Assembly: GCA_017516315.1 (NCBI GenBank)
Contig: JAFXDE010000017.1
Coordinates: 1-46,550 of the forward strand
Source: Clostridia bacterium
GTDB taxonomy: Bacteria; Bacillota; Clostridia; Oscillospirales; Acutalibacteraceae
DNA: 46,550 bases
Reading direction: 5' to 3'
Shown here: one piece after another, positions 36,885 to 46,403 of the stretch
How the letters are laid out: the number at the start of each line of letters is the position of its first letter
Position numbering within the stretch: position 1 is the stretch's first letter
Translations under genes and position numbers: made by a program
The notes under the pieces: generated by a model
Told to the model about the DNA's origin: nothing
The model's database searches: none
The model's input: only the letters and a program-made list of their open reading frames with translations

Positions 36885-37718
36885 ATGAAACAGAGCTTAG
36901 TTAAAAAAATTGCACTTCTTATGTGTGCAGTAATGTTGTTCTGCGCCTTACCTTTAAGCGTAAGTGCTAAAGCAGGCAATGTAAATAATAATGGAGTTGC
37001 TTATTTAAGCACAGATTCCGAAGCACAGGAGCCGGAAAAATCCGAGGGCGGCGTTTTTTCTGTTATAAAGGAGATTCTTGCTACGGTAAAGCAGGTTGTA
37101 AGCGCACTTGTTGCTTATTTTGCTGCCGATGACGAGGATGACAGAACTCTTAGTGAAAGCGGTGTAATCGGTTATCTTTACGATCCCGATGAAAAGTGCT
37201 TCTATACGGCATCTGACCCCTGGCAGAGAACTGTAGGCTATAATCAGATTTTTGATGTAGTTTCACCGACTGTTTTTATTGATTTCGATACTGTAAGATT
37301 CAAATTCGACTATGCCGAAAAGAACTGGGTAATTCAGGTGTGGAAGGGTCAGTACGGACTTCTTTTCTACGGTGCTGAAATCGGTATTTACAATAAACCG
37401 GCGAACCGTGTAGTTCAGCATTATGATTCTGTAAGTGATGATGAGCGTCTTCAGATGTCTATGGATTTCTATGAGTATAAGAAAGGCATTATCGGAAGAG
37501 CAAAGTGGAAAAAGCAGTTCTCCAGACCTTACGATTATTACTGGTGGTGCACAGGCTTTATCCCCGGCAACAGAATGGATGAATTCGAAAAGCTCCGTGT
37601 TGACGCACGAATAACAGCTGTTGACTATGATATGCTTTCAGCTCTCGTTACTGCGATTGAAAAGGAAGGCATCGTATGTCAGGTAAAGGGTCTTGATGTA
37701 AGATTTACATATCATTAA
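36885..37718 (+). CDS. Secreted DUF4474-like protein, short form
   Basis: 277 residues from ATG 36885 (GGGAGG seven bases upstream). The signal peptide (about 1-27) ends after SVSA. A short acidic spacer with an amphipathic helix (VIKEILATVKQVVSALVAYF) leads to the DUF4474-like domain (about 95-277): YTASDPWQRTVGYNQIFD, WVIQVWKGQYG, AEIGIYNKP, YWWCTGFIPG, RITAVDYDML. It is closest to the domain of the FN3 protein just upstream (shared FYGAEIG, SMDFY and LRVDARIT), so a local duplication is likely. Function unknown. Confidence 0.85.
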   Translation: MKQSLVKKIALLMCAVMLFCALPLSVSAKAGNVNNNGVAYLSTDSEAQEPEKSEGGVFSVIKEILATVKQVVSALVAYFAADDEDDRTLSESGVIGYLYDPDEKCFYTASDPWQRTVGYNQIFDVVSPTVFIDFDTVRFKFDYAEKNWVIQVWKGQYGLLFYGAEIGIYNKPANRVVQHYDSVSDDERLQMSMDFYEYKKGIIGRAKWKKQFSRPYDYYWWCTGFIPGNRMDEFEKLRVDARITAVDYDMLSALVTAIEKEGIVCQVKGLDVRFTYH

Positions 37719-37729
37719 TCAGAGATTAA

Positions 37730-37765
37730 AAGCAAGGAAAAACAAAGCTTTTTCCTTGCTTTTTT
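37730..37765 (+). terminator. Terminator after the third DUF4474-like gene
   Basis: GCAAGGAAAAA (37732-37742) pairs with TTTTTCCTTGC (37749-37759), followed by TTTTTTC. Confidence 0.9.
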
Positions 37766-37776
37766 CTTGTCTTCTA

Positions 37777-37805
37777 TTGATTTTTAATTTTATAACTGAT
37801 ATAAT
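37777..37805 (+). promoter_or_regulatory. Promoter of asnS
   Basis: TTGATT (37777-37782), a 17-base spacer and TATAAT (37800-37805), 46 bases before the ATG. No T-box is seen in front of this synthetase gene. Confidence 0.75.
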
Positions 37806-37851
37806 ATTTTATCAATGCGTTAAAATGTAAACCTTATGGAGGTAAAGATAT

Positions 37852-39246
37852 ATGAAAAGAACAGAAATCGCAAAGCTTTATGAGAATGCTGCGGCTTACA
37901 CCGAGGGAACCGTCAAGGTCTGCGGCTGGATAAGAACCAACCGCGATTCTAAGGTTTTAGGCTTTATGGAGATAAATGACGGCAGCTGCTTTAAGGGTGT
38001 ACAGATCGTTTTCGAAAAGGAAAAAATCGATAATTTCGCTGAGGTTGCCAAATATAATGTAGGTGCCGCAGTAATCGTAGAGGGAAATCTTATTCTTACT
38101 CCCGAGGCTAAGCAGCCCTTTGAAATCAATGCTGCAAAGGTTGAGCTTGAGGGTGCATCGGCTCCCGAGTATCCTCTTCAGAAAAAGAGACATTCTCTCG
38201 AGTATCTCCGTACTATCGCACATCTCCGTCCCCGTACAAACATTTATTCCGCTTCCTTCAGAGTACGTTCCGTAGCTGCACAGGCCATTCACCGCTTCTT
38301 TGAGAGCGAGGGCTTCATCTACGCACATACACCCCTTATTTCCTGCAGTGACTGTGAGGGTGCCGGTGAGATGTTCCGCGTGACCACACTCGATATGGAA
38401 AATCCTCCTAAGACCGAGGACGGTGACATCGATTACAGTCAGGACTTTTTCGGCAAGTGTGCTTTCCTTACCGTTTCAGGTCAGCTTCAGGGTGAGATTA
38501 TGGCTCAGGCATTCGGCAAGATTTACACCTTCGGTCCTACCTTCCGAGCAGAGAAAAGCTATACTCAGCGTCACGCTGCCGAATTCTGGATGATTGAGCC
38601 CGAAATTGCGTTTGCAGACCTTTGCGACGATATGGATCTTGCCGAAAGAATGATAAAGTTTGTTATCAATTATGTTATGGAAAACTGCAAGCAGGATATT
38701 GAATTCCTTAACCAGTTTGTTGATAAGGGACTTATAGAAAGACTTACTGCTGTAGCTTCCTCAGATTTTGCCAGAGTATCCTACACCGATGCAGTAAAAA
38801 TGCTCGAGGAGCATAATGACGAATTCGAGTTCAAGGCATATTGGGGCTGCGATCTTCAGACAGAGCACGAAAGATATCTTACAGAAAAGATTTTCAAAAA
38901 GCCTGTTTTCGTTACCGATTATCCTAAGGAAATCAAGGCCTTTTATATGAGACTGAACGATGACGGTAAGACTGTAGCGGCCTGTGACCTTCTCGTTATG
39001 GGTATCGGTGAAATCGTAGGCGGCAGCCAGAGAGAAGAAAGATACGATGTACTCACAAAAAGAATCAGAGAGCTCGGACTCAAGGAGGAGGACTACTGGT
39101 GGTATCTTGATCTTCGTAAGTACGGCGGAACTAAGCACGCCGGCTTCGGACTCGGCTTTGAAAGACTTGTAATGTATCTTACCGGTATTTCAAACATAAG
39201 AGACGTTCTTCCCTTCCCCAGAACTACAGGTTCAGCAGATTTTTAA
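37852..39246 (+). CDS. asnS: Asparaginyl-tRNA synthetase
   Basis: 464 residues. Class II synthetase charging tRNA-Asn. An N-terminal OB-fold (about 15-110) has [14 protein letters not shown]. The catalytic domain has motif 2, [21 protein letters not shown], which I cite in part as [11 protein letters not shown], and motif 3, [15 protein letters not shown], ending [15 protein letters not shown]. AsnS rather than AspS by the overall length and the GADF-like C-terminal end. The aminotransferase starts 36 bases later. Confidence 0.96.
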   Translation: MKRTEIAKLYENAAAYTEGTVKVCGWIRTNRDSKVLGFMEINDGSCFKGVQIVFEKEKIDNFAEVAKYNVGAAVIVEGNLILTPEAKQPFEINAAKVELEGASAPEYPLQKKRHSLEYLRTIAHLRPRTNIYSASFRVRSVAAQAIHRFFESEGFIYAHTPLISCSDCEGAGEMFRVTTLDMENPPKTEDGDIDYSQDFFGKCAFLTVSGQLQGEIMAQAFGKIYTFGPTFRAEKSYTQRHAAEFWMIEPEIAFADLCDDMDLAERMIKFVINYVMENCKQDIEFLNQFVDKGLIERLTAVASSDFARVSYTDAVKMLEEHNDEFEFKAYWGCDLQTEHERYLTEKIFKKPVFVTDYPKEIKAFYMRLNDDGKTVAACDLLVMGIGEIVGGSQREERYDVLTKRIRELGLKEEDYWWYLDLRKYGGTKHAGFGLGFERLVMYLTGISNIRDVLPFPRTTGSADF

Positions 39247-39282
39247 TCATTATTGACTATTATTGATAAAGGGTGATATTTC

Positions 39283-40563
39283 ATGGCAGATCTCAGAACA
39301 TATTCAAAAGAAAAACTTCTTGACCTTAAAAATGCTCTTCAGGAAGAGTATGATGACTTTAAGGCACAGGGTCTTAAGCTTGATATGTCCCGCGGTAAGC
39401 CCGGCTCAGATCAGCTTGCTGTTTCAAACGGACTTCTCGATGCTATTACCTCGAGAGACTGGGAGGACGATGCAAGTAACCACAGTCTTGAGTACAGAAA
39501 TTACGGTCTTCTTACGGGTATTATTGAGTGTAAGGAAATTTTTGCAAAGCTTCTCAAGGTTCCCACCTCAAATGTTATCGTATGCGGTAACTCGAGTCTT
39601 AATATGATGTTCGACTACATTACACAGTGTATGCTTACAGGCTCAGGTGCAGAGCCCTGGAAGGATCAGGGAGAAATCAAATTCCTTTGCCCCTGTCCCG
39701 GCTATGACAGACATTTCGCCATAGCTCAGTATTACGGAATAAAGCTTATACCTGTCGATATGACAGAGACAGGTCCTGATATGGATGCTGTAGAAGAGCT
39801 TATCAAGGACGAAAAGGTAAAGGGTATGTTCTGCGTTCCCAAATACTCTAATCCTACCGGTGTTACATACACAAGCGAAACCGTAGACAGAATCGCAGCG
39901 ATGACACCTGCTGCCAAGGATTTCAGAATTATCTGGGATAATGCTTACATTATTCATGATCTTACCGACGAGACAGAAAAGCTCGATAATATCTTTGATG
40001 TGCTTAAAAAGTACGGTCATGAGGATATGGTTATCGAGTTTACCTCTACTTCGAAAATTTCATTCCCCGGTTCAGGTGTTGCTGTTCTCGCAGCCTCTGA
40101 CAGAAACATTCAGATGATTATCGATCGTATGAGTATTCAGACCATCGGCTACGATAAGCTTAATCAGTTCAGACATGTAAAGTTCTACAGAGATGTCAAG
40201 GGTATCAAAAGCCACATGAAGCTTCATAAGAACATCCTTGCTCCTAAATTCAAGGCTGTTATCAATGAGTTCGAAACACAGCTCGGTAAATACAATGTAG
40301 CTACCTGGACCAAGCCCAAGGGAGGTTATTTCATCTCACTCGATGTTATGGAGGGTACGGCAAAAAGAGTTTATCAGCTTTGTAAAGAGGGCGGTGTAAC
40401 CCTTACTACGGTAGGCGCTACTTTCCCGTATGGCTATGACCCCAAGGACAGAAACATCCGTATCGCACCTTCTTATCCTCCCGTTGACGAGCTTATGACC
40501 GCCACAAAGCTTCTTTGTATCTGTGTCAAGCTCGCAGCCTGTGAAAAGCTTCTTGCTGAGTAA
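39283..40563 (+). CDS. PLP aminotransferase, aspartate-type (PF12897-like)
   Basis: 426 residues. A fold-type I aminotransferase of the group first called MocR-like aminotransferases, of which characterised members are aspartate aminotransferases; I infer aspartate as substrate. LDMSRGKPGSDQL opens the protein, CPGYDRHFA and YSNPTGVTY follow, WDNAYIIHDL is the PLP-ring Asp segment, and the Schiff-base Lys is in STSKISFPGSG. FPYGYDPKDRNIRIAPSYP contains the substrate-carboxylate Arg. It follows asnS closely, so aspartate, asparagine and their tRNA use may be linked. Confidence 0.85.
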   Translation: MADLRTYSKEKLLDLKNALQEEYDDFKAQGLKLDMSRGKPGSDQLAVSNGLLDAITSRDWEDDASNHSLEYRNYGLLTGIIECKEIFAKLLKVPTSNVIVCGNSSLNMMFDYITQCMLTGSGAEPWKDQGEIKFLCPCPGYDRHFAIAQYYGIKLIPVDMTETGPDMDAVEELIKDEKVKGMFCVPKYSNPTGVTYTSETVDRIAAMTPAAKDFRIIWDNAYIIHDLTDETEKLDNIFDVLKKYGHEDMVIEFTSTSKISFPGSGVAVLAASDRNIQMIIDRMSIQTIGYDKLNQFRHVKFYRDVKGIKSHMKLHKNILAPKFKAVINEFETQLGKYNVATWTKPKGGYFISLDVMEGTAKRVYQLCKEGGVTLTTVGATFPYGYDPKDRNIRIAPSYPPVDELMTATKLLCICVKLAACEKLLAE

Positions 40564-40614
40564 GAAAAATTTTGTCCGAATTTGTTAATTTTAAATTTAA
40601 CTTTACTATATCTA

Positions 40615-40643
40615 TTGACTTTTTAAGGTTTAGGTGGTAGTAT
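40615..40643 (+). promoter_or_regulatory. Promoter of the PPC/FN3 protein gene
   Basis: TTGACT (40615-40620), a 17-base spacer and TAGTAT (40638-40643), 47 bases before the ATG. Confidence 0.55.
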
Positions 40644-40689
40644 TAGTATATACAATTATGTAGTAGTATAATTATCAGGAGGAATTTCT

Positions 40690-42423
40690 ATGAATAATTA
40701 CCTTAAAAAGCTTCTCAGTATGCTGATGGTTCTTAGCGTAGTGTTCGCACTGTTTATCCCTGCATTTGCAGCTGATGATGGTGTAAACGAAATCGTAATG
40801 GATAAGGCATACTCTGACAGCATCTCTGCTGATAACAGAGAAGACAGCTTCAAATTTACAACAACCGAATACGGCAGAGTCCGTTTTTACTTCACCACTT
40901 CAATGAGACCCTTTACTATTGTTATATGCAATGCAAAAGGTGAGGAAGTTAAGAAGTTCGTTACCACACGTTCCACATCAGGCGATGTTGTTTACAGCCA
41001 TACTCTTGATGCAGGTACATATTTTCTTAAGGTAAACGGTAAGGGTACTACAGGTCTTATCGATATGTCTACAGGCTCTTATGAGTTCAGAATGACCTTT
41101 ACAGCTGAAACAAAGGGTCAGACCGAAACTGATGCCGATAAGAACAATGACCTTAAGTACGCTAAGGAAATCAAGGCTGATTCTACAACTTCAGGTAAGA
41201 TTCTTAACGACGATGAGAACGATTTCTATAAGTTCATAATCAATACTTCAGGTTCAGTTGCTCTTAAGTTCACTTCAAAGATGCAGTACTACAGCATCTA
41301 TCTTCTTAATGCAAACGGCGATTCTATCTGGTCAAGCGAAAGCAACCAGTGGGATGCTTCCAAAAAGCAGAGAGTAGATACCTATAAGTTCGAGCTTTCA
41401 GCAGGCACCTACTACATCAAGGTTAACGGTATCGGTTCTACAGGTACATTAATCAAGATTCCCGTAAAGACAAAGGGTAACTATTCATTCAATCTTGACT
41501 ATAAATCATCAGGTCAGACATCTGCCGAACCCAACAATTCAATCGTTAATCCCAATAAGATTGCTCTCGATAAGAAAATTGTCGGTCATCTTTCTATGAC
41601 AGACGGTAAGGATTTCTACGAAATCAATGTCTCAAAGAAGAGCGATGTTATGATCGGCTTTGTTTCCTATATGCCTTCATATAATATCCGCGTTCTTGAC
41701 GCTGATAATAAGGAAGTATGGAGCAGCAAAAACAACGCTTTAGCTGAAAAGGCTACAAGCCGTAAGGATGTTCACGAGTTTTCACTTGCAGCCGGCAAAT
41801 ACTTCATCGTAATTGACGGTGGCATGGGTAAGTATGATTTCCTTATTTCAAACGAAGTAAGTGTATCCAAGGTTAAGACTGTAAACTATGAAAGAACTGT
41901 TACCACTCTCAGACTCTATTGGTCTAAGGTTTCAGGTGCTGACGGTTACGAAGTATTCAAGTATGACGAAGCTAAGAAGGAATTCGTAAAGATTGGCTCT
42001 ACTACCTCTAAGAGATCTCTCAAGCTTAAGAAGCTTAAGGGCGGCACAACCTACGAATTCAAGGTAAGAGCATATAAGAAGCTTAACGGCTGCATCGTAT
42101 ACGGCGACTTCAGCGAAGAAAGAACAGCTACTACTACACCCGCAAAAGCTACTATCAGCAGCGTAAAGGCAGGAGTTAAGAGTGCAACTGTTAACTGGAA
42201 GACAGTAAACGGTGCTACAGGCTACCGTGTATTCTACACAACCGATAAGGATTTTGACTATGTAAGCAAGAAGGTAGTTAAGGACGGTAAGGCTACTTCC
42301 AAAACTATCAAAAAGCTTAAGAGTGGCAAAAAGTACTACTTCAAGGTCAGAGCTTATAAGACCTTCAAGGGTAAGAACATTTACGGCGCACTCAGTAAGG
42401 TTAAGTCAGTAAAGGTTAAATAA
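40690..42423 (+). CDS. Secreted protein with PPC-like and FN3 domains
   Basis: 577 residues. The signal peptide (about 1-27) ends at AFAAD. Three beta-sandwich units of about 110-130 residues follow, each with a D-x-F-x-F strand and an AGTYF(L/I)KVNG-type strand, as in bacterial pre-peptidase C-terminal (PPC) domains. Two fibronectin type III domains complete the protein (about 393-577), close in style to those of the protein at 34958 (YYFKVRAYKT). No catalytic domain and no anchor are seen; it may bind wall or carbohydrate. AGGAGG precedes the ATG; it is monocistronic with a very strong terminator. Confidence 0.82.
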   Translation: MNNYLKKLLSMLMVLSVVFALFIPAFAADDGVNEIVMDKAYSDSISADNREDSFKFTTTEYGRVRFYFTTSMRPFTIVICNAKGEEVKKFVTTRSTSGDVVYSHTLDAGTYFLKVNGKGTTGLIDMSTGSYEFRMTFTAETKGQTETDADKNNDLKYAKEIKADSTTSGKILNDDENDFYKFIINTSGSVALKFTSKMQYYSIYLLNANGDSIWSSESNQWDASKKQRVDTYKFELSAGTYYIKVNGIGSTGTLIKIPVKTKGNYSFNLDYKSSGQTSAEPNNSIVNPNKIALDKKIVGHLSMTDGKDFYEINVSKKSDVMIGFVSYMPSYNIRVLDADNKEVWSSKNNALAEKATSRKDVHEFSLAAGKYFIVIDGGMGKYDFLISNEVSVSKVKTVNYERTVTTLRLYWSKVSGADGYEVFKYDEAKKEFVKIGSTTSKRSLKLKKLKGGTTYEFKVRAYKKLNGCIVYGDFSEERTATTTPAKATISSVKAGVKSATVNWKTVNGATGYRVFYTTDKDFDYVSKKVVKDGKATSKTIKKLKSGKKYYFKVRAYKTFKGKNIYGALSKVKSVKVK

Positions 42424-42440
42424 TTGATTCAACTTTTCAG

Positions 42441-42476
42441 CAGGCATTTCACACTGATGTGAAATGCCTGTTTTTA
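42441..42476 (+). terminator. Terminator of the PPC/FN3 gene
   Basis: Perfect 13-bp stem, CAGGCATTTCACA (42441-42453) with TGTGAAATGCCTG (42458-42470), loop CTGA, followed by TTTTT. Confidence 0.95.
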
Positions 42477-42499
42477 TCTTAAAAACTTATTTTCTGCTA

Positions 42500-42528
42500 T
42501 TGACTTATTATTCCGTTTGTGTTAAAAT
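42500..42528 (+). promoter_or_regulatory. Promoter of the T-box/valS transcript
   Basis: TTGACT (42500-42505), a 17-base spacer and TAAAAT (42523-42528), leaving a leader of about 280 bases before valS. Confidence 0.75.
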
Positions 42529-42544
42529 TTACAGGATATTTGTT

Positions 42545-42775
42545 TACGGCTGTGACCGAAAGGAGTAACACAGGGAAGCTTTCAGAGAGAAGACGGCTGG
42601 TGAAAGTCTTTAGCCGAAATGTGCGAAGGTAGTTCGGTAGCTTCGGGAAGAAAGGCTCGCCGAGTAGACCCCGACGTAGTTCTGCGTTAAGGATTTTGAG
42701 TGCGATGCTTCGGCATCGAATTCAGGTGGTACCACGGTATTTTCTCCGTCCTGATTTTTTCGGGTCGGAGTTTTT
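42545..42775 (+). promoter_or_regulatory. T-box riboswitch leader of valS
   Basis: The leader holds AGAGAGAAG and GGCTGGTGAAAG, a stem I pattern, and the T-box core GGTGGTACCACGG (42725-42737), which pairs with the acceptor end of uncharged tRNA. A terminator stem follows, CTCCG (42744-42748) with CGGAG (42766-42770), then TTTTTTATTT. Uncharged tRNA-Val should favour the antiterminator and turn valS on. A possible specifier GTA lies at 42629-42631, but I cannot place the specifier loop with confidence. This fills the 385-base gap before valS together with the promoter and the upstream terminator. Confidence 0.9.
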
Positions 42776-42817
42776 TATTTAATAAAATATATTCTTTAAA
42801 TACAGGAGATGAAAGAA

Positions 42818-44581
42818 ATGGCAAAGGAACTTGCTAAACAGTATGATCCTAAGGATGTTGAAGACAGAATTTATGCTTCATGGCTTGAAGGAAAATACTT
42901 TCACGCTAAGGTTGACGAAACTAAGAAACCTTACACTATCGTAATTCCCCCTCCAAACATTACGGGACAGCTCCACATGGGACATGCTCTCGATAACACT
43001 CTTCAGGATATTCTTATCCGTTTCAGAAGAATGCAGGGCTTTGATACTCTCTGGCTTCCCGGTACTGACCATGCCTCTATTGCTACAGAAGCTAAAATAG
43101 TAGAAGCTATGAAGGCCGAGGGTATTACTAAGGAAGACATCGGCAGAGAGGGCTTCCTCGAAAGAGCCTGGGATTGGAAGGCTCAGTACGGCGGCAGAAT
43201 TATCGAACAGCTTAAGAAAATGGGCTCCTCCTGCGACTGGGACAGAGAGCGCTTCACTCTCGACGAGGGCTGCTCAAAGGCTGTTAAAGAGGTTTTCGTA
43301 AACCTCTACGAAAAGGGACTCATTTACCGCGGTGAAAGAATTATCAACTGGTGTACTCACTGTAAAACCTCTATCTCCGATGCTGAGGTTGAATATGAGG
43401 AGCAGGACGGTAATTTCTGGCACTTCCGTTATCCCTTAAAGGATGGCGACGGTTATATTGAGGTAGCTACTACCCGTCCCGAAACTATTCCCGGTGATAC
43501 AGCTATTGCCGTTCATCCTGATGACGAAAGATATACTCATCTCATCGGAAAGACAGTTATTATGCCTGTTATCGGCAGAGAGATTCCTATTGTAGCTGAC
43601 TCCTATGCTAAAATGGACAAGGGTACCGGTGCTGTTAAAATTACACCTGCTCACGACCCCAATGACTTCGAGGTAGGTATTCGCTGTAATCTTCCCGTTC
43701 TCAATGTAATGACCGATGACGGCTTTATGAATGAGAACGCCGGTAAGTATGCTGGTATGAACCTTATGGAATGCCGTAAGGCTATTATAGCTGATCTTGA
43801 CGCTGCAGGCGCACTCGTAAAAATCGAGCCCACTAAGCACGAGGTTGGTACCTGCTACCGCTGTCATACCTCTGTTGAGCCCCGTGTTTCAAAGCAGTGG
43901 TTTGTTAAGATGGAGCCTCTCGCAAAGCCTGCCATCAAGGTAGTCCGTGACGGTAAGGTTAAGTTTATTCCCGAGCGCTTTGACAAGATTTACTTTAACT
44001 GGATGGAAAACATCCGCGACTGGTGTATTTCCCGTCAGCTCTGGTGGGGTCACAGAATTCCTGCCTGGTACTGTGCTGAATGCGGTGAAATCACCGTTTC
44101 CAAGGAAACTCCCGATAAGTGCTGTAAGTGCGGCAGCTCGAACATTACTCAGGACCCCGACACTCTTGACACCTGGTTCTCCTCAGCTCTCTGGCCCTTC
44201 TCTACCTTAGGTTGGCCCGAAAAGACTCCCGAGCTTATGCACTATTATCCTACAAGCACTCTCGTTACAGGCTATGACATTATTTTCTTCTGGGTTGCAA
44301 GAATGATTTTTTCAGCCTGTGAGCAGATGAATGAGGTACCCTTTGACACAGTATTCATTCACGGTATTGTCCGTGACGAGCTGGGCAGAAAGATGAGTAA
44401 GTCTCTCGGTAACGGTATCGATCCGCTTCTCGTTATCGATAAGTACGGTGCTGATGCTCTCCGCTTCACTCTCGCTACAGGTAACAGCCCCGGAAACGAT
44501 ATGCGTTATTCCGATAAGAAGGTCGAGGCACCCGTAACTTCGCTAACAAGATTTGGAATGCTGCCCGTTTCATCCTTATGA
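42818..44581 (+). CDS. valS: Valyl-tRNA synthetase, N-terminal part (frameshifted)
   Basis: Start at ATG 42818 (CAGGAG about ten bases upstream; the ATG at 42809 abuts that site). Class I synthetase with the HIGH-like motif [15 protein letters not shown], editing domain [12 protein letters not shown], zinc-type cysteines in the CAECGE and CCKCGS region and [11 protein letters not shown] (KMSKS). The frame is normal up to about 44530 and then leaves register, giving 16 unrelated residues before TGA at 44579-44581. The rest of the enzyme continues in the -1 frame. A base appears to be missing in GCACCCGT (44528-44535). Confidence 0.93.
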   Translation: MAKELAKQYDPKDVEDRIYASWLEGKYFHAKVDETKKPYTIVIPPPNITGQLHMGHALDNTLQDILIRFRRMQGFDTLWLPGTDHASIATEAKIVEAMKAEGITKEDIGREGFLERAWDWKAQYGGRIIEQLKKMGSSCDWDRERFTLDEGCSKAVKEVFVNLYEKGLIYRGERIINWCTHCKTSISDAEVEYEEQDGNFWHFRYPLKDGDGYIEVATTRPETIPGDTAIAVHPDDERYTHLIGKTVIMPVIGREIPIVADSYAKMDKGTGAVKITPAHDPNDFEVGIRCNLPVLNVMTDDGFMNENAGKYAGMNLMECRKAIIADLDAAGALVKIEPTKHEVGTCYRCHTSVEPRVSKQWFVKMEPLAKPAIKVVRDGKVKFIPERFDKIYFNWMENIRDWCISRQLWWGHRIPAWYCAECGEITVSKETPDKCCKCGSSNITQDPDTLDTWFSSALWPFSTLGWPEKTPELMHYYPTSTLVTGYDIIFFWVARMIFSACEQMNEVPFDTVFIHGIVRDELGRKMSKSLGNGIDPLLVIDKYGADALRFTLATGNSPGNDMRYSDKKVEAPVTSLTRFGMLPVSSL

Positions 44582-45438
44582 ATCTTACAGAGGACGAAAA
44601 GGCACCTCACATTCCCGCTGACCTTGCCCTCGAGGATAAATGGATTCTTTCGCAGTTCAATAATCTCGCCAAAGAGGTTACAGATAATCTTGATAAATTC
44701 GAGCTTGGTATCGCTGTACAGAAGCTTTATGATTTCATCTGGGATCTGTTCTGTGACTGGTACATTGAGCTCGCCAAAATCAGACTTCAGAAGGGCGGCG
44801 CAGAGGCAGAGACATCCCGTGCAGTTCTCGTTTATGTAATGAGCGAAACTCTTAAGCTTCTCCATCCCTTTATGCCCTTCATCACCGAAGAAATCTGGCA
44901 GACCCTTCCCCACGACGGCGAAACCATTATGCTTTCCGCTTGGCCCACCTTCAGTGAGGAATTAGTCTTCACCGAGGACGAAGAGAAAATGGGTATTATT
45001 ATGGATGCTATCAGAGCAGTCCGTAACAGACGCTCAGAAATGAATGTACCTCCCTCAAGAAAGGCTCACGTTTACATCGCTACAGATAAAAAGGACATCT
45101 TCGACCTTGCTGTGGTATTTATGCAGAGGCTTGCTTCCGCATCTGATGTTACCGTTGGTGACAGCTTCTCCATCGACGGCAGCGTAAGCATCGTTACTGC
45201 CGATGCGAAGATTTACATTCCTATGGGTGACCTTGTTGACTTCGAGGCTGAGAGAAAGCGCCTTATGAAGGAAAAGGAAGCAGCCGAAAAGAAGCTCGCA
45301 CAGATTAACGGCAAGCTTAATAATCCCGGCTTCCTTGCCAAGGCTCCTCAGAATGTTATCGACGGACAGAAGGCAGACGCTGAAAAGCTCACTGAAAAAA
45401 TTAAGATGATTGACGAAAGTCTCGCATCATTAGGTTAA
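44533..45438 (+). CDS. valS: Valyl-tRNA synthetase, C-terminal part (after the frameshift)
   Basis: The continuation begins [15 protein letters not shown] at 44533, which is exactly the sequence expected after VEA in ValS, and runs through the anticodon-binding domain ([14 protein letters not shown]) to the C-terminal coiled-coil arm ([18 protein letters not shown]). The first ATG in this frame is 44578. With one added base the two parts make a normal synthetase of about 873 residues. No ribosome site serves the second part, so it is a fragment of valS and not a separate gene. Confidence 0.92.
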   Translation, partial: RNFANKIWNAARFILMNLTEDEKAPHIPADLALEDKWILSQFNNLAKEVTDNLDKFELGIAVQKLYDFIWDLFCDWYIELAKIRLQKGGAEAETSRAVLVYVMSETLKLLHPFMPFITEEIWQTLPHDGETIMLSAWPTFSEELVFTEDEEKMGIIMDAIRAVRNRRSEMNVPPSRKAHVYIATDKKDIFDLAVVFMQRLASASDVTVGDSFSIDGSVSIVTADAKIYIPMGDLVDFEAERKRLMKEKEAAEKKLAQINGKLNNPGFLAKAPQNVIDGQKADAEKLTEKIKMIDESLASLG

Positions 45439-45444
45439 TTATTA

Positions 45445-45492
45445 AACCCGGACAGAGTGCTTCTTTGTTCGGGTTGTAATCTTTTTTAATAA
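45445..45492 (+). terminator. Terminator of valS
   Basis: AACCCGGACA (45445-45454) pairs with TGTTCGGGTT (45466-45475) with one G-T pair; a T-run follows after GTAATC. Confidence 0.7.
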
Positions 45493-45499
45493 CATTTTA

Positions 45500-45528
45500 T
45501 TTACATTTTAACTTACGGGTGCTATACT
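45500..45528 (+). promoter_or_regulatory. Promoter of the last gene group
   Basis: TTTACA (45500-45505), a 17-base spacer and TATACT (45523-45528), 22 bases before the ATG at 45551. Confidence 0.65.
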
Positions 45529-45550
45529 GAAATCAAAGGAGGAGATAAAT

Positions 45551-45886
45551 ATGAAGAAGTACATAAAAGAAATTATTATATATATCTTTCAGTTATTTAT
45601 GTTTTACATCTTTCCCTTCTTTGGCGGCCCCACGGACGGTATGGGAATAGTGTTCATTTTAATTTTCGCTACCTTTACACTTTCTTTGATATTGGGTGCC
45701 TTTTCCGATAATAAGATAAAATACCTGTACCCTGCGGTGATTTCTGTCATTTTTATTCCCACGGTTATGCTTCATTATAACGGTAGCGCTATGGTACACG
45801 CTCTGTGGTATTTAGTCATTTCAGCTCTTGGTATGGGTGTAGGCTCACTCATTAACTTAGCAGTAAAGAAAATAAAGAGGACATAA
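45551..45886 (+). CDS. Small hypothetical membrane protein
   Basis: 111 residues with four hydrophobic segments (about 5-22, 30-50, 57-72, 80-102), a short basic start and a Lys/Arg-rich end. I do not recognise the family. AAAGGAGG lies just before the ATG. The next gene starts one base after its stop, so the two are translated from one message. Confidence 0.7.
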   Translation: MKKYIKEIIIYIFQLFMFYIFPFFGGPTDGMGIVFILIFATFTLSLILGAFSDNKIKYLYPAVISVIFIPTVMLHYNGSAMVHALWYLVISALGMGVGSLINLAVKKIKRT

Positions 45887-45887
45887 A

Positions 45888-46391
45888 ATGAATTTACGCC
45901 TTGCTACTGAAAAAGATCTGCCTGAAATCAATCGTCTTTTCTATGCTATCACGAAAAAACTTGACAGGGACGGCATCCGTATATGGGATGAAATCTATCC
46001 TGCTTGTGCCTTTCCCGATGACATAGAAAGAAAAAGCCTCTTCGTGCTTGAGGAGTACGGCATACTTATTTCCGCTTTCGCTCTCTGTGACCCTCAGGAG
46101 GACGAGGGGAGTATAGTGTGGGAAAATCACGAATCCAAAGGTGTTTACCTTTTCCGCTTCGGTGTGGCTCCCGATTACCTTAAAAAAGGCATAGGAACAT
46201 ATACTCTTAAAGAGGCGGAAAAGATAGCTAAGGAAAGAGGCGGGGAGTATCTCCGGCTTTTAGTGGTGGATTATAACATACCTGCTATCCGATTCTATGA
46301 AAAGAACGGCTATCGGAAGGCACAGGGATTTTATGTGAAGGATCAGGACGGTCTGATTCTTAAGGAGTACGGCTACGAACTCAAATTATAA
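45888..46391 (+). CDS. GNAT-family N-acetyltransferase
   Basis: 167 residues. Acetyl-CoA-dependent transferase fold: the segment FRFGVAPDYLKKGIGTYTL contains the beta4-loop Arg/Gln-x-x-Gly-x-Gly/Ala pattern in the form LKKGIGT, and RLLVVDYNIPAIRFYEKNGY is the usual late motif (cited in part: NIPAIRFYEKNGY). Substrate cannot be told. It sits between two small membrane protein genes. Confidence 0.9.
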   Translation: MNLRLATEKDLPEINRLFYAITKKLDRDGIRIWDEIYPACAFPDDIERKSLFVLEEYGILISAFALCDPQEDEGSIVWENHESKGVYLFRFGVAPDYLKKGIGTYTLKEAEKIAKERGGEYLRLLVVDYNIPAIRFYEKNGYRKAQGFYVKDQDGLILKEYGYELKL

Positions 46392-46403
46392 GGGGTGATA
46401 AAT

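Noticed and set aside
44578-45438. A separate gene beginning at ATG 44578
   Set aside because: Its product is the anticodon-binding end of ValS, the matching frame extends upstream to 44533 and there is no ribosome site.
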